Source of the DNA: JABDLO01 sp035327565 | GTDB lineage: Bacteria > Bacteroidota > Bacteroidia > Chitinophagales > Saprospiraceae | NCBI GenBank assembly: GCA_035327565.1 | Contig: DAOLDB010000012.1 | Span: forward strand, 14,407 to 78,406 | Direction of reading: 5' to 3' | DNA: 64,000 nucleotides | Part shown: positions 11,001-19,779 of the stretch, in pieces | Layout: the number at the start of each line of letters is the position of its first letter | How positions within the stretch are numbered: the stretch's first letter is position 1 | Translations under genes and position numbers: made by a program | Notes under the pieces: generated by a model | What the model was told of the DNA's origin: nothing | Seen by the model: only the letters and a program-made list of their open reading frames with translations | Databases searched by the model: none

Positions 11001-11222
11001 GTCAATTTTCCTCCTCAGTTTGATGATCAGTTGGCTTATTTATACACAGTGGTCAATGAAGCTGATAACAGACCTAATGAGGGAGCCCACATCAGATACA
11101 ATGATTTAAAAGCAGAGTGGGAACAATATTACAAGACCTATCAGGTTCTTTCAGGGATTAATTTAGACCAGCTGAACACACAATACAAGAATACAGGCCT
11201 TGGCGCTTTTATGCGAAAGTAA
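8040..11222 (+). CDS. Secreted BNR/VPS10-sortilin-like beta-propeller protein ('glycosyl hydrolase' family)
   Basis: A 1060-residue protein with a cleavable signal (about residues 1-35, ending ASTVNGQ). Repeated Asp-box signatures of the S.D.G.TW type recur through the first 700 residues (KTDDAGTSW, KSVDGGESW, SRDGGKTW, SMDGGGTW, SRDTGRTW), marking one or two sialidase/VPS10-like propellers. The C-terminal third ends in a helical region. The opening EYRNIGPSRGGRV is the hallmark of a widespread Bacteroidota family often labelled glycosyl hydrolase. No catalytic residues can be assigned, so a binding role is just as likely. An SDR gene follows 32 bp downstream, possibly co-transcribed. Confidence 0.88.
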   Translation: MDKQIRSWLFPLFRDKLLVSWFSFFLLSASTVNGQEVDSLLSPLENVYKPLDQNLIRGFEYRNIGPSRGGRVSTVTGVSDNWFTFYLGASGGGIWKTDDAGTSWVNISGDIPCGSIGAIAVSSSHPDIIYAGTGSADPRGNVSPGVGVYKSVDGGESWSFAGLKNTRHIGKIIVHPSDPDKVWVAALGNVFGPGPDRGVYFSRDGGKTWNRQLYVNNRTGCIDLAIHPVNPNILYAGMWTFERKPWTITDGSPDGGLWRSMDGGGTWTKVTEGLPAGIVGRIGISVSSSNPRVVYVIQEARDEKQGGLYRSEDGGKSFERVSRDHALRQRAWYFSRVYVDPAHENTLYVLNVNLHKSTDGGKTFTTIKAPHADNHSLWIQPEFPDIIILGNDGGATVSLNGGKTWSSQHNQTTAEIYRLAVDNGFPYRVYGAQQDNSTISVPSRPMPTLSHSNHWLDLGGGESGHIALHPARPDIIYAGNYIGIITRKDMKTGQTSMVNLYPQMHDGVPPGEIKYRFQWNAPIRVSPHNPEVIYHCSQYVHQSRDGGKTWRTISPDLTGNKASERSIPGGPVQNDHTGVELYSTIFAFEESPATPGEFWAGSDDGKIHVSRDTGRTWLDITPRSMPFEGTVNHIELSRHGKGRAFIAVYKYRENDFKPYIFMTNDYGTHWTLLTEGDCGIPDDHFVRVVREDPGRKGILFAGTEFGVYASFNQGLKWQSFQYNLPVVPVTDMVIKDDDLVISTQGRSFWVMDDISPLREIGEDLFNYQMRIFQPKDVVRYSAVKDYEDGDPYTYGARIYFYLGSRVSNQQDIQIAIMDELGKEIKVFSVNPDQEKFQEKMEVKTGLNRVIWDLRLDSLKYSEGSIFSLASTKGVKVPTGKYFARLYVGGNGLTKEFNIILPSDWKQSREDFIAQFELANKIKETFNQCHSTIANIRFYKEQLNYWIELLQHYPQHSSLVSQTEDLLDQFQELENKLIQTRSESPQDPVNFPPQFDDQLAYLYTVVNEADNRPNEGAHIRYNDLKAEWEQYYKTYQVLSGINLDQLNTQYKNTGLGAFMRK

Positions 11223-11254
11223 TCTGGACACGGAAACCACATCAAAGTTTGACT

Positions 11255-12013
11255 ATGGAGTTAAAAGATAAAGTCGTTCTCATCACAGGGGCATCTCGTG
11301 GAATAGGAGCGGCAACCGCAAGAATGTTTGCTGAAGAAGGAGCGAAGGTGATGATCAATTACATCAGTAATCATGATACGGCAGTTGAGGTCTTTCGTTC
11401 GCTCAAAGGAGAAGGACACAGCATCAGGCAATCCAATATCGGTAATCCGGAATCGTGTGTAGAACTAATCAATGCAGTAGAGAATCAATATGGGAAACTG
11501 GATGTATTAGTCAATAATGCAGGAGTTTTTTTTGAACATCCTCCTGATCGTGTGAAATTTAATGAGTGGGTGGCAGCCTGGGAGCAAACACTGGCGATCA
11601 ATTTGACAGGTCCCGCGCATTTATCCTATCTCGCTGCTAAGCTTATGATGAGACAACATAAAGGATATATAATTAATGTATCTTCAAGAGGGGCGTTCAG
11701 GGGAGAGCCTGATTGTCCTGCATATGGGGCAAGTAAAGGGGGCTTGAATGCACTCACACAGTCCCTTGCCAGGGCACTGGGAAAATATAATATTTCAGTA
11801 ACGGCTGTTGCCCCAGGTTTTGTAAATACAGATATGGCAAAAAGTGCTCTGGATTCGGAAAGAGGAGACTTTATCAAAGGAGAGAGTCCAATGGGCCGGG
11901 TAGCTTCGCCGGAAGAAGTAGCACATATCATCGTTTTTTTAGCCAAAGAACGTTCTACATTTATGACTGGAGGCATCCTGGATGTGAATGGCGCTTCTTT
12001 TTTGAGGATGTAA
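11255..12013 (+). CDS. SDR-family NAD(P)-dependent oxidoreductase (FabG-like)
   Basis: A classical short-chain dehydrogenase of 252 residues. The dinucleotide motif TGASRGIG is at 11-18, NNAG at 87-90, the catalytic serine in NVSSRG (about 143), and the YxxxK pair is Tyr157/Lys161. Length and motifs match the 3-oxoacyl-ACP reductase/sugar dehydrogenase class; the substrate is not predictable. I chose the ATG at 11255 over a TTG two codons upstream because MELKDKVVLITG is the usual family start. It lies 32 bp behind the BNR protein and probably shares its transcript. Confidence 0.92.
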   Translation: MELKDKVVLITGASRGIGAATARMFAEEGAKVMINYISNHDTAVEVFRSLKGEGHSIRQSNIGNPESCVELINAVENQYGKLDVLVNNAGVFFEHPPDRVKFNEWVAAWEQTLAINLTGPAHLSYLAAKLMMRQHKGYIINVSSRGAFRGEPDCPAYGASKGGLNALTQSLARALGKYNISVTAVAPGFVNTDMAKSALDSERGDFIKGESPMGRVASPEEVAHIIVFLAKERSTFMTGGILDVNGASFLRM

Positions 12014-12332
12014 ATTATTGATTACAGATTAGATTATTTTATTTATATAGTTAAGATTTAACGAATAAAGCATACAAATAAAATTAATTTGAATATTATA
12101 ATATAAAAATCTTAAATGACTTCGAAAAGTTTCAGCTCAATTCATGAATGAAATTTGTTAAAATCACTTTAAATTTGGATTGAATTAGAACAATTTGATG
12201 AAAATTTTATCTTTTTGTATCAGAAACTAAGAAGTACAAAAAAAATGAGGATTAAGCAATTTTTATGAAATTTGTCCTAAATTAGTCATCAGAATTTAAA
12301 TCACCTTATAACAATCTTAATGACCTAAAATT
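12014..12332. other. AT-rich intergenic region upstream of the OmpA lipoprotein
   Basis: 319 bp without coding potential. A TAAATTTG at 12170-12177 fits the Bacteroidota -7 element (TAnnTTTG) but has no TTG at the right distance upstream, and it lies about 155 bp before the OmpA start. Treat it as a weak promoter candidate only. Confidence 0.35.
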
Positions 12333-13265
12333 ATGAAAAAATCAACTTACTTTACTTTGCTGCTTGCAATGGTAATGGCTTTGACTTCTTGCGTAAGCAA
12401 GAAAAAATTTACTGAGTTGGAGGATAAATACGCAATGGCTCAGGAAAAGCTTCAGGAATGTGATGAAATGCTTGAAATGGCAGAAAATCAATTAAAGGCT
12501 TTAGAGGCCGATAAGTCAAAACTTACAACAGATGCGACCAATACACAGAATGTGTTGAAGTTAAGAGAAGAGCAAATCAATGATTTGAAGACGCAAGTAG
12601 AGGATATGCGCTCTCAAAGAGACAGACAATTGGAGCAAATTGGTGACCTGGCAGTTTTGTCTAAAGCTGCCAATGAGAATGTAAAGGAAACTTTACAACA
12701 ATTGGAGCAAAAGGACCGGTATATTAAATTACTTCAGGATGCTAAGAGCAAAGCAGATTCTTTGAATCTGGCTTTAGCCGTCAATTTGAAAGGAGTCCTT
12801 AAAGATGGCATTGATGATCAGGATATTGATATAAGAATCGATAAAACCGTAGTTCTAATCAATCTTTCTGATAAAATGTTGTTCCGTTCAGGAAGCTATA
12901 CTTTAACCAACAGAGCAAAAGAAGTATTAGGTAAAATTGCCGCTATTATTGAATCCAGACCTGACTTTGAAGTTATGGTAGAAGGATATACTGACAATGT
13001 TCCAATCAGAACAGATTGTATTGTTGACAACTGGGATCTTAGTGTTAAGCGATCCAGCTCGGTTGTTAGGGTACTTCAAAAAGATTTCAAGATTAACCCT
13101 AATCGTTTGATTGCTGCCGGAAGAGGGGAATACAACACCCTGGCTAGTAATTCCACAGCAGAGGGAAGATCCATTAACAGGCGTACAAGAATCATAATCA
13201 TGCCTAAAATTGATCAGTTTTATGATTTGTTGAATCCCGCATTAGCTGCCAAAACCATCGATTAA
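12333..13265 (+). CDS. OmpA-family peptidoglycan-associated lipoprotein
   Basis: A 310-residue protein with an SPII signal (lipidated Cys20 in VMALTSC). A long coiled coil spans about residues 25-130, rich in Glu/Gln/Leu heptads. The C-terminal OmpA-like domain covers about 170-295, with FRSGSYTLTNRAKEVL, VEGYTDNVP and the SxxRA-like NRLIAAGRGEYNT segment that bind diaminopimelate in peptidoglycan. It should tether the outer membrane to the cell wall; the coiled coil would span the periplasm, much like an elongated Pal. It is transcribed alone and ends at the hairpin at 13287-13324. Confidence 0.92.
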   Translation: MKKSTYFTLLLAMVMALTSCVSKKKFTELEDKYAMAQEKLQECDEMLEMAENQLKALEADKSKLTTDATNTQNVLKLREEQINDLKTQVEDMRSQRDRQLEQIGDLAVLSKAANENVKETLQQLEQKDRYIKLLQDAKSKADSLNLALAVNLKGVLKDGIDDQDIDIRIDKTVVLINLSDKMLFRSGSYTLTNRAKEVLGKIAAIIESRPDFEVMVEGYTDNVPIRTDCIVDNWDLSVKRSSSVVRVLQKDFKINPNRLIAAGRGEYNTLASNSTAEGRSINRRTRIIIMPKIDQFYDLLNPALAAKTID

Positions 13266-13286
13266 TATTTGAAAGTATTTTATGTT

Positions 13287-13324
13287 AAAAAGGTGTCTTT
13301 TTCACTGAAAAGGCACCTTTTTTT
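13287..13324. terminator. Bidirectional intrinsic terminator
   Basis: Arms at 13287-13301 (AAAAAGGTGTCTTTT) and 13308-13323 pair along nearly their whole length with one G-U wobble and a loop of about 5 nt. An A-tract lies on the left and a T-tract on the right. It sits between the convergent OmpA and DUF2007 genes and can serve both. Confidence 0.88.
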
Positions 13325-13329
13325 CATAG

Positions 13330-13659
13330 CTAAAAATAAGTAATCACCACCATATAGATGATTGCTCCTACCAATAGACCCGCTAATAACCAATACATAT
13401 AGTTGACAATATCTTTATCTTCCTCCTTTTCATCAAAGGATAAACCCATAGATATCAACACCTTTTGAGCTTCATCAAAATCGTCGGAGTGAATGAATAT
13501 GGACGCACCCCTTATCCCCATCATTTCTACACTTCCGATTTCCAATCCTTTTAACCCTATGGGTATGGCGTCAATCCCATGATGTGATAATACAAACAGA
13601 ATTTGTTCAATTTCCACATAATTGTTCGAAGTAATCAACTCTTTAAAGTCTTCTTTCAT
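13330..13659 (-). CDS. DUF2007-type small membrane protein
   Basis: A 109-residue protein. The N-terminal 75 residues read like a DUF2007 putative signal-transducing domain: NNYVEIEQILFVLSHHGIDA followed by a strand-loop-strand and DDFDEAQKVL, the pattern of 'vEa.lak..Leaa.I......D...a..iL'. A single transmembrane helix (YWLLAGLLVGAIIYMVVITY) ends the protein. Known members resemble PII-like ferredoxin folds with no established ligand. It shares the strand of the antiporter gene but lies downstream of it. Confidence 0.8.
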   Translation of the reverse strand: MKEDFKELITSNNYVEIEQILFVLSHHGIDAIPIGLKGLEIGSVEMMGIRGASIFIHSDDFDEAQKVLISMGLSFDEKEEDKDIVNYMYWLLAGLLVGAIIYMVVITYF

Positions 13660-13717
13660 CCATTTATTTTGAAAAACAGGATCGTTGAAATTCCAGTATC
13701 TTCAATATTCAACAATA

Positions 13718-15172
13718 TTATATCAAAAGATATCCCACTGAAGTTAATAATCCTATGATCAGAGCATAGGGGAGTTGCGTTTTTACGTGGTCAATATGGT
13801 CGGTGGCAGCAGCCATTGACGAAATAATGGTAGTATCTGATATCGGAGAGCAATGGTCACCAAATATGCCTCCTCCTAACACAGCAGCAATTACTATAAT
13901 TTCATCAGCTCCCAATGAACGTGCCATGGGTATGGCAATAGCGATCATAATACCAAAAGTACCCCATGAGGTTCCGGTTGAAAATGCAATGAATGCACTG
14001 ACCAAAAACAAAATAAAAGGAACTATACCCGGCGATAACCAGGATCGGGTCAATTCTGCCACATATACTCCTGTATTCAACTCTTTACTTACATTACTAA
14101 TGGCAAAGGCCATTAACATAAGCAAAGCAAGGGGCATCATTTCGGAGATTCCTTTTAAAGTGAGTTCCGCCATTTGCCGGATTCTAAAAATTTTTTGAAC
14201 CCTGAATAGTATAAAACACAGAATCAATGCAGTAATGACAGATACCAGTACTGAAACGGATCCGGATCCGTTGCTTATCACTGTTCCCAGGGTTGCCCCG
14301 GCAATCCCCTTTTCCTGAAGTGATTGTATACCGGTATAGTATAGCATCAATGGCATGGTCAATACCATCGTAGCTACAGGAACTACCATATTAAATGCCT
14401 TAGGATGAACATGGGGAGGAAAATCTATGGAAGTCAACTCTTCAGACATCATAGGTTTGGCGCCGGGCCATAAAATTTCGCCATTTCGGGTTCTTTTTTC
14501 AGCTTTTTTCATGGGGCCAAAATCCCTGTTGAGTAAAATAATGACAGGTACCGCCAGTAAGGCAAGAATCGGATAAAAATTGTACTTAATAGAAGATAAT
14601 AATGTACCAAAAGGTTGCTCAAACCCCTGAGTTATTAATAAACCAATAATAAAAGCCCCCCAGGCATTAAACGGAATAAGGATGCAAGTTGGTGCCGAAG
14701 AGGAATCACCAATATAAGCCAGTTTTTCACGACTGATTTTTAATTTATCAAAAACCGGTCTGTATAATGCGCCTACTGTAAGTACTGAAATATTAGATTC
14801 AACAAATATTAATACACCGGTTATCCAAGCCAATAATTGTACGATAATGTTACCTTTTTTTCCATCGTATCGTTGTAGTTTTTTTTCAAGCCATAGAATA
14901 AATCCTTTCACTCCACCCGATTGCTGAATAAACAAAATCAATGAACCTATTAAAGCAGAAAACATAATGGTGCGAGTATTTCCGGCATCCTTAAAAACAT
15001 CTACTAATCCCTGAATGGTTGCTAAAGATCCCGTAAAAAAATTCCAGTCATAGATGACCAGCCACCCCATCCATATTCCGGCCATCAACGATAGATATAC
15101 CTGTTTGGTTCTGATGGCAAGAACAATCGCTGCCAAAGGTGGAATGAGGGACCAAAATCCGTAGTCATTCAT
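13718..15172 (-). CDS. NhaC-family Na+/H+ antiporter
   Basis: A 484-residue polytopic inner-membrane protein with about 11-12 hydrophobic segments. Features of the NhaC superfamily include the opening YGFWSLIPPLAAIVLAIRTK, the segment SSSAPTCILIPFNAWGAF and, near the C-terminus, STGTSWGTFGIMIAIAIP followed by GDHCSPISDTTI. It would exchange Na+ (or an amino/organic acid, as in MleN-type relatives) for protons. It lies 89 bp downstream of the gamma-glutamyltransferase on the same strand, so an operon is possible. Confidence 0.9.
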   Translation of the reverse strand: MNDYGFWSLIPPLAAIVLAIRTKQVYLSLMAGIWMGWLVIYDWNFFTGSLATIQGLVDVFKDAGNTRTIMFSALIGSLILFIQQSGGVKGFILWLEKKLQRYDGKKGNIIVQLLAWITGVLIFVESNISVLTVGALYRPVFDKLKISREKLAYIGDSSSAPTCILIPFNAWGAFIIGLLITQGFEQPFGTLLSSIKYNFYPILALLAVPVIILLNRDFGPMKKAEKRTRNGEILWPGAKPMMSEELTSIDFPPHVHPKAFNMVVPVATMVLTMPLMLYYTGIQSLQEKGIAGATLGTVISNGSGSVSVLVSVITALILCFILFRVQKIFRIRQMAELTLKGISEMMPLALLMLMAFAISNVSKELNTGVYVAELTRSWLSPGIVPFILFLVSAFIAFSTGTSWGTFGIMIAIAIPMARSLGADEIIVIAAVLGGGIFGDHCSPISDTTIISSMAAATDHIDHVKTQLPYALIIGLLTSVGYLLI

Positions 15173-15261
15173 TGTTGTTAGTTTTAATAAATTAGCCTTT
15201 AAATTTCATGTTTGATTTGAAATTCATCAATTCTGAGTTCTCTCTGTAATAACACGACAGA

Positions 15262-16953
15262 TTAATATCCTGCGGCCTGTCCATCTTTCCTGCTTTCACT
15301 TGCACCATAATATACTTGATGAACCTCATCCCACAAGATGGCCTGATATCCACCATACGGACCCAGGGCAAATTGAATTTTGTGTCCTTTGGACATAAGG
15401 TTTCTGATAACCTCGTAAGATATACCAGATTCAAGATGCAATAATCCTCCACCTTCCATTCTTTCACCGGTAGGCTCAGAGGAACCGGAATGATAAATCC
15501 TGGGGGCATCCCCGGCTTCCTGAAGATTCATGCCGAAATCAATGAGATGAATCGCAATTTGGGCGTGACCTAAAGGTTGCATGGCTCCACCCATCACCCC
15601 AAAACTCACCCATGGATTTCCTTCTTTGGTGATAAAACAAGGTATGATGGTATGAAAGGGCCTTTTGTTAGGTGCAAAAGCATTGGGATGTCCTTCCTCC
15701 AAAGAAAACATTTCTCCTCTATCGTGAAGTACAAAACCCAAACCGGGAGGGCTCATTCCGGAACCCATCCCTCGATAATTGCTTTGGATCAGGGATATCA
15801 TGTTTCCTTCGCCATCCGCCACTGTCAGATATATGGTTTCCCCTGTGGACAGCTCACCCGGGTCGTAGGCTTTAGCTGCCTTATTCATATCTATCAGTTT
15901 CTGTCTTTCTGATGCGTATTCTTTAGAAATCAACCAATCTACCGGTACATTGACCATAGACATGTCAGCATAATATCGGGCTCTGTCCTCAAAAGCAAGT
16001 TTTTTCGCTTCTGTAAAAACATGGATATAGTCAGCTGACCCGAAGCCCATAGCAGCAATATTATAATGTTCTAAAATATTGAGAATCTGAAGGGCAGCAA
16101 TACCCTGGCCATTTGGGGGCATTTCCCATACATCGTAACCTCTATATGAAGTGGATACAGGATCTACCCATTCAGAGGAATGGGTAGCCAAATCTTCATA
16201 GGATAAAAATCCACCTTGATCCCTTATATATTCAGCAATCGTTTCTGCTATTTCACCTTTATAAAATGCATCCCTACCTCCTGCAGCAATTTTTTTGTAC
16301 GTGGAAGCAAGGTCAGGGTTTTTAAATATTTCCCCTTTTTGAGGAGTTTTTCCATTCTTTAAAAATATATCACTAAATCCGTCGTATTCTTTCAGACGAT
16401 CTGCTCCAGCATTCAGATAAAAAGCTATAAGTTCAGTAACCGGAAATCCTTTTTCTGCATATCGAATGGCGGGTTGAAGTATTTTTTCCATGGGTAGTTT
16501 ACCGAATTTGCCATGTAGAGAAAACCAACCATCGACAGCACCCGGTACAGTGACAGGCAAAGGGCCATAAGGAGGAATGGAAGTGTATTCATTTTCTATA
16601 AACCATTGAAGTGAAAGATTTCCTGGAGATCGTCCACTTGCATTCAGCCCATGCAATTTCTTTTCACGGGCATCCCAAATTATTGCGAATAAATCACCTC
16701 CTATGCCACAGCCGGTGGGTTCCATTAACCCCAAAGCAGCATTGGCTGCAATGGCAGCATCTACAGCATTTCCGCCCGATTTTAAAATATCCAATGCAAT
16801 CTGTGTAGCCAGGGGATGTGATGTGGCAGCCATTCCGTTCTGTGCGATTACTTCAGATCGTGTGGCAAAAGGCTTTCCCGTGATTCTATCCTGACTGGAT
16901 ATATGGGTTAGAGCAAATGCAAGCAAGTGGAAACATAAACAAATAAATTTCAT
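15262..16953 (-). CDS. ggt: Gamma-glutamyltransferase (glutathione hydrolase)
   Basis: A 563-residue proenzyme with a signal peptide (about 1-20, ending HISSQ), so periplasmic. The large-subunit start shows NGMAATSHPLATQIALDIL and GNAVDAAIAANAALG. The autocatalytic cleavage site is GE|T at Thr373, in GETIYLTVADGEG. The nucleophilic Thr is kept, but the following residues (IYLTVAD) differ from the TTHYSVVD consensus. The downstream MGGAMQPLGHAQ segment is standard. It cleaves gamma-glutamyl bonds of glutathione and related peptides and transfers or hydrolyses the glutamyl group. It sits upstream of the NhaC-type antiporter on the same strand. Confidence 0.93.
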   Translation of the reverse strand: MKFICLCFHLLAFALTHISSQDRITGKPFATRSEVIAQNGMAATSHPLATQIALDILKSGGNAVDAAIAANAALGLMEPTGCGIGGDLFAIIWDAREKKLHGLNASGRSPGNLSLQWFIENEYTSIPPYGPLPVTVPGAVDGWFSLHGKFGKLPMEKILQPAIRYAEKGFPVTELIAFYLNAGADRLKEYDGFSDIFLKNGKTPQKGEIFKNPDLASTYKKIAAGGRDAFYKGEIAETIAEYIRDQGGFLSYEDLATHSSEWVDPVSTSYRGYDVWEMPPNGQGIAALQILNILEHYNIAAMGFGSADYIHVFTEAKKLAFEDRARYYADMSMVNVPVDWLISKEYASERQKLIDMNKAAKAYDPGELSTGETIYLTVADGEGNMISLIQSNYRGMGSGMSPPGLGFVLHDRGEMFSLEEGHPNAFAPNKRPFHTIIPCFITKEGNPWVSFGVMGGAMQPLGHAQIAIHLIDFGMNLQEAGDAPRIYHSGSSEPTGERMEGGGLLHLESGISYEVIRNLMSKGHKIQFALGPYGGYQAILWDEVHQVYYGASESRKDGQAAGY

Positions 16954-17086
16954 TAGGTTTGATTTTATAAAGATGATCTGATCTATAAATTTTTCATTTG
17001 GAAAAACGTATTATGCCGGAATAAGAATAAATAGAGGGAAATAAGCAAGAATTTATGAAATATTAAAGAAAGTGATCAAAGTATTC

Positions 17087-17443
17087 ATGGACAGGGGAAG
17101 TAAAATTTTTATTTTTCTGTTTTTTAGTGCACAACTCATAGGCATATTTAAGTGTTTGCATAAGGAAATACGGTTTTTTACATGGTCTCCCTATGATCAG
17201 ATTTCAATATACAGTATTGAAGTGTTAAAGGATGAAGTGTTCCTTGATGAAGCCGGTATTTTTGATCGGTATGGATTGTCAATGTCAGGAAGAGAAAACA
17301 GATCAATCTATCATATATTCAGATTGATACAATTTGTTGAAAATGAGTTACAGGATTCTGTTGTTGTAGTCATTCACTACTCCATCAACGGAAAAGAAAG
17401 TTTACATTGGAAATATAGTAATCATGAAGAGGAGAGTTTTTGA
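17087..17443 (+). CDS. Small membrane-anchored protein of unknown function
   Basis: A 118-residue protein starting at the ATG at 17087, with an in-frame GTG five codons earlier. One N-terminal hydrophobic helix (KIFIFLFFSAQLIGIF) is followed by a soluble beta-rich domain ending YSNHEEESF. I recognise no family. Its 3' end overlaps the next gene by 20 bp, so the two are translationally linked. HTTM-type membrane proteins often have a small partner of this kind, and I infer that it works with the 17424 product. Confidence 0.6.
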   Translation: MDRGSKIFIFLFFSAQLIGIFKCLHKEIRFFTWSPYDQISIYSIEVLKDEVFLDEAGIFDRYGLSMSGRENRSIYHIFRLIQFVENELQDSVVVVIHYSINGKESLHWKYSNHEEESF

Positions 17444-18317
17444 TCTGCCACCCATGGAGGGCCATGTTTCACTATTGCTTCTGGTTTTTATGCTGGCATT
17501 TAAATCTGCTTTTTTTTATAAGAATGTCATTTTTGCGCCTTTTCTTCCCATTTTTTCCTTAGTGTCCGGAAGTCTGATTTATAAGGTGGTAGTAATGGTC
17601 ATGATTTGGGCGTCCTCATTTTTTATTTTAATTAGAAAATTTAACCGGATTGCCTGCTTAGGGGTCAGTTTGTCCACTTTCATTCAAATCCTTGGAAACC
17701 AGCACTATTATTCAACTAACAGTATGTTGATCTGTTGCATATTTCTATTACTCAGCATTAACCCATCACATGATTGGTATATCAGAATTCAAATGTCAAT
17801 AGTGTATTTAGGATCTTTCTTATTCAAAGTTACCCAAATGGACTGGAGAAGTGGTCAGTACTTCGACCATTTTTTTAATAAGGTATTTCCTGATACGTTC
17901 TTTAATGTGTTGAAATCCCTATTAGATGATGACTTTTTATATCCGATGTTTAGTTGGGGTACGATGTTTGTTGAAGCACTTTTGTGTATAATTTTACTGT
18001 TTCCGGCACTGACTAAACTCACAAAATTTTCCATGATGCTCTTTCATGGCGGGATGCTAATATTCACATATGGTCAATTATCGGTACCTTATTTTTTCAT
18101 TAGTTTTTGTGTTGTGTTGTTATTGAAAGATCCTGCAAATTCTAAATATTTCTCACTTAAAGGGACGGAAAATCCTGTAAAATATATTCATACTCCAAAG
18201 AATATATTAATAAAAGTTTTTCACATGCCTGAGAAGGGTAGAAATTTTAATTTTCCTTTTTTTACTATTTATATTTTCTCTTTCATTTATATTGTTTACT
18301 TTAGATTTTTATATTGA
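17424..18317 (+). CDS. HTTM-like multi-pass membrane protein
   Basis: A 297-residue protein with about seven to eight hydrophobic segments. The central stretch QMSIVYLGSFLFKVTQMDWR followed by GQYFDHFFNKVFP is the pattern of the HTTM (horizontally transferred transmembrane) domain, related to the membrane part of vitamin K-dependent gamma-carboxylase ('Q...Yl..gl.Kl.g..W..G.a'). Aromatic and Cys residues are common, but no carboxylase domain follows. Its reaction is unknown. It overlaps the upstream small gene and is followed 16 bp later by an RmlC-like cupin, so the three likely form one transcript. Confidence 0.75.
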   Translation: MKRRVFDLPPMEGHVSLLLLVFMLAFKSAFFYKNVIFAPFLPIFSLVSGSLIYKVVVMVMIWASSFFILIRKFNRIACLGVSLSTFIQILGNQHYYSTNSMLICCIFLLLSINPSHDWYIRIQMSIVYLGSFLFKVTQMDWRSGQYFDHFFNKVFPDTFFNVLKSLLDDDFLYPMFSWGTMFVEALLCIILLFPALTKLTKFSMMLFHGGMLIFTYGQLSVPYFFISFCVVLLLKDPANSKYFSLKGTENPVKYIHTPKNILIKVFHMPEKGRNFNFPFFTIYIFSFIYIVYFRFLY

Positions 18318-18333
18318 AATCCGAGATGATATT

Positions 18334-18918
18334 ATGAAAAAAGCAAATTCTTACCTGGTTGGTTATAAAGAGAAAAAGTCAGGATTGATTCATGGTTCAG
18401 ACATATATAATAGTAGGTTGGTGCGACTGAAGGAAAATACAGATGACCGGGGCAGTTTTACGGAAGTATTCCAAAGACATTGGGGCACAGTGCTGGATCC
18501 GGTGCAATGGAGTTTGGTCAAGTCGGAAGCGTTTGTGTTCAGAGGCATGCATTATCACGCACGGCATGATGAATATTTCTGTTTAATTCAGGGAAGTTGC
18601 TTTTTGGGTTTAAAGGACATCAGACCGGATTCACCTACTTTTCTTCAACATTCATTATATTATCTCACGGGTCGGGATATGTGCGCTTTGATTTTCCCAA
18701 AAGGTATCGTACACGGGTGGTATTTTCCAGAACCTTCAATGCATGTACAATCAGTTTCTGAGGCATATGTTGATTATGGAAAAGACGATAACTTTGGGTG
18801 TCAATGGAATGATGCAGATTTGGGTATTCCCTGGCCTTTTGACTTTGTATTACTTTCTGAGAGAGCAAAAAAGTTTGGCAAACTAAAAGATTTACCGCCT
18901 TTTAGCAAAATGGTCTAA
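18334..18918 (+). CDS. RmlC-like dTDP-sugar 3,5-epimerase family cupin
   Basis: 194 residues from the ATG at 18334; a TTG 14 codons upstream lies inside the HTTM gene. Cupin motifs of the RmlC/dTDP-4-dehydrorhamnose 3,5-epimerase family are visible: DDRGSFTEVFQ, FRGMHYHARHDEYFCLIQGS and FPKGIVHGWYF. The HxH and the later His fit the family active site. The usual catalytic His-Tyr arrangement cannot be confirmed by eye, so it may be an epimerase or a related nucleotide-sugar ketoisomerase. Its 3' end overlaps the convergent glycosyltransferase by 27 bp. The context suggests glycan precursor synthesis. Confidence 0.82.
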   Translation: MKKANSYLVGYKEKKSGLIHGSDIYNSRLVRLKENTDDRGSFTEVFQRHWGTVLDPVQWSLVKSEAFVFRGMHYHARHDEYFCLIQGSCFLGLKDIRPDSPTFLQHSLYYLTGRDMCALIFPKGIVHGWYFPEPSMHVQSVSEAYVDYGKDDNFGCQWNDADLGIPWPFDFVLLSERAKKFGKLKDLPPFSKMV

Positions 18919-19773
18919 TACCCATTTATTCAGAAGTGTCCTTGGTAGTTCTTTCCAGGTCCTACCCTTTATTAGAAAAGTTTGATTCATAGCGAATTCG
19001 TAATCTGACACCAACTCAAAAAACACTTTGTCTTTGACTTCCCGAATCCAGTGCTCATCATCTAATACTTTATAAAATAACTTCAAGTCGAGTGCTCTTT
19101 TTTCTGCAGATTGTCCTGGAAAATTTCCCCTTTTGAAGTATAAAATAGTTAAATCGGTAGTAGATTTAATAGTAGTTTCATGGTAAGCAACAAACTGCCT
19201 CCACATATACGCATCAGTTTTGTATTTTAAAGGAGTTGTACGCCAACCAAAAGGCAAATTTTTATAAAGTTCAAGTGAGTGTCCTACCTGTGAAAAATAG
19301 AAAGATCCGTTTTTGACGGGACCAGTTTTGTGTCTTTCAATGTGGTCTCCAATCTGGTACTTTCTAAGCATATAAATGGAGTGATCTTCCCTTATGCCTA
19401 TGCTGGCTTGCACACAGAAATTATGATCATGCAAGTTTAAGATCATTTTTTCCACGTGGTCCGGCAGCATCAAATCCCGATCGAGCAAATAACAAATAAT
19501 TTCACCTTGAGCTTGAGTAGTCAGTACTTCATGACGGTAAATTTCTCCTCTCCTGCTTCCTTTGGGATAATCAAAAAATCGGATTCTTTGGTCCTCATTC
19601 ATTAATTCCTCTATCACCAATCGAGTAGAGGAATCCACTCCGTCTCCTATAATCAGGACCTCAATTTCTTTGATAGTTTGTCTGAGAATGCTGCCGACAG
19701 AAAATGGCAATACGGGTCCTCTGTCCCTGGTGGTTGGCACAATGATGGAGGCTATACATGGATTGTTTTTCAT
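18892..19773 (-). CDS. Family 2 glycosyltransferase (GT-A fold)
   Basis: A 293-residue protein opening with ASIIVPTTRDRGPVLPFSVG and SILRQTIKEIEVLIIGDG, the usual GT2 nucleotide-binding start. The metal-binding DxD equivalent is Asp98-Arg-Asp100 in CYLLDRDLMLPDHV. The C-terminal half, which sets acceptor specificity, matches nothing I recognise. It would transfer a sugar from a nucleotide donor. It is the second gene behind the Gfo/Idh/MocA oxidoreductase (6-bp gap) and converges on the cupin. Confidence 0.88.
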   Translation of the reverse strand: MKNNPCIASIIVPTTRDRGPVLPFSVGSILRQTIKEIEVLIIGDGVDSSTRLVIEELMNEDQRIRFFDYPKGSRRGEIYRHEVLTTQAQGEIICYLLDRDLMLPDHVEKMILNLHDHNFCVQASIGIREDHSIYMLRKYQIGDHIERHKTGPVKNGSFYFSQVGHSLELYKNLPFGWRTTPLKYKTDAYMWRQFVAYHETTIKSTTDLTILYFKRGNFPGQSAEKRALDLKLFYKVLDDEHWIREVKDKVFFELVSDYEFAMNQTFLIKGRTWKELPRTLLNKWVLDHFAKRR

Positions 19774-19779
19774 CTATAA

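Noticed and set aside
13803..14198. 131-codon frame antisense to the NhaC antiporter
   Set aside because: Lies wholly inside a well-supported gene on the other strand; such shadows arise in membrane-protein genes.
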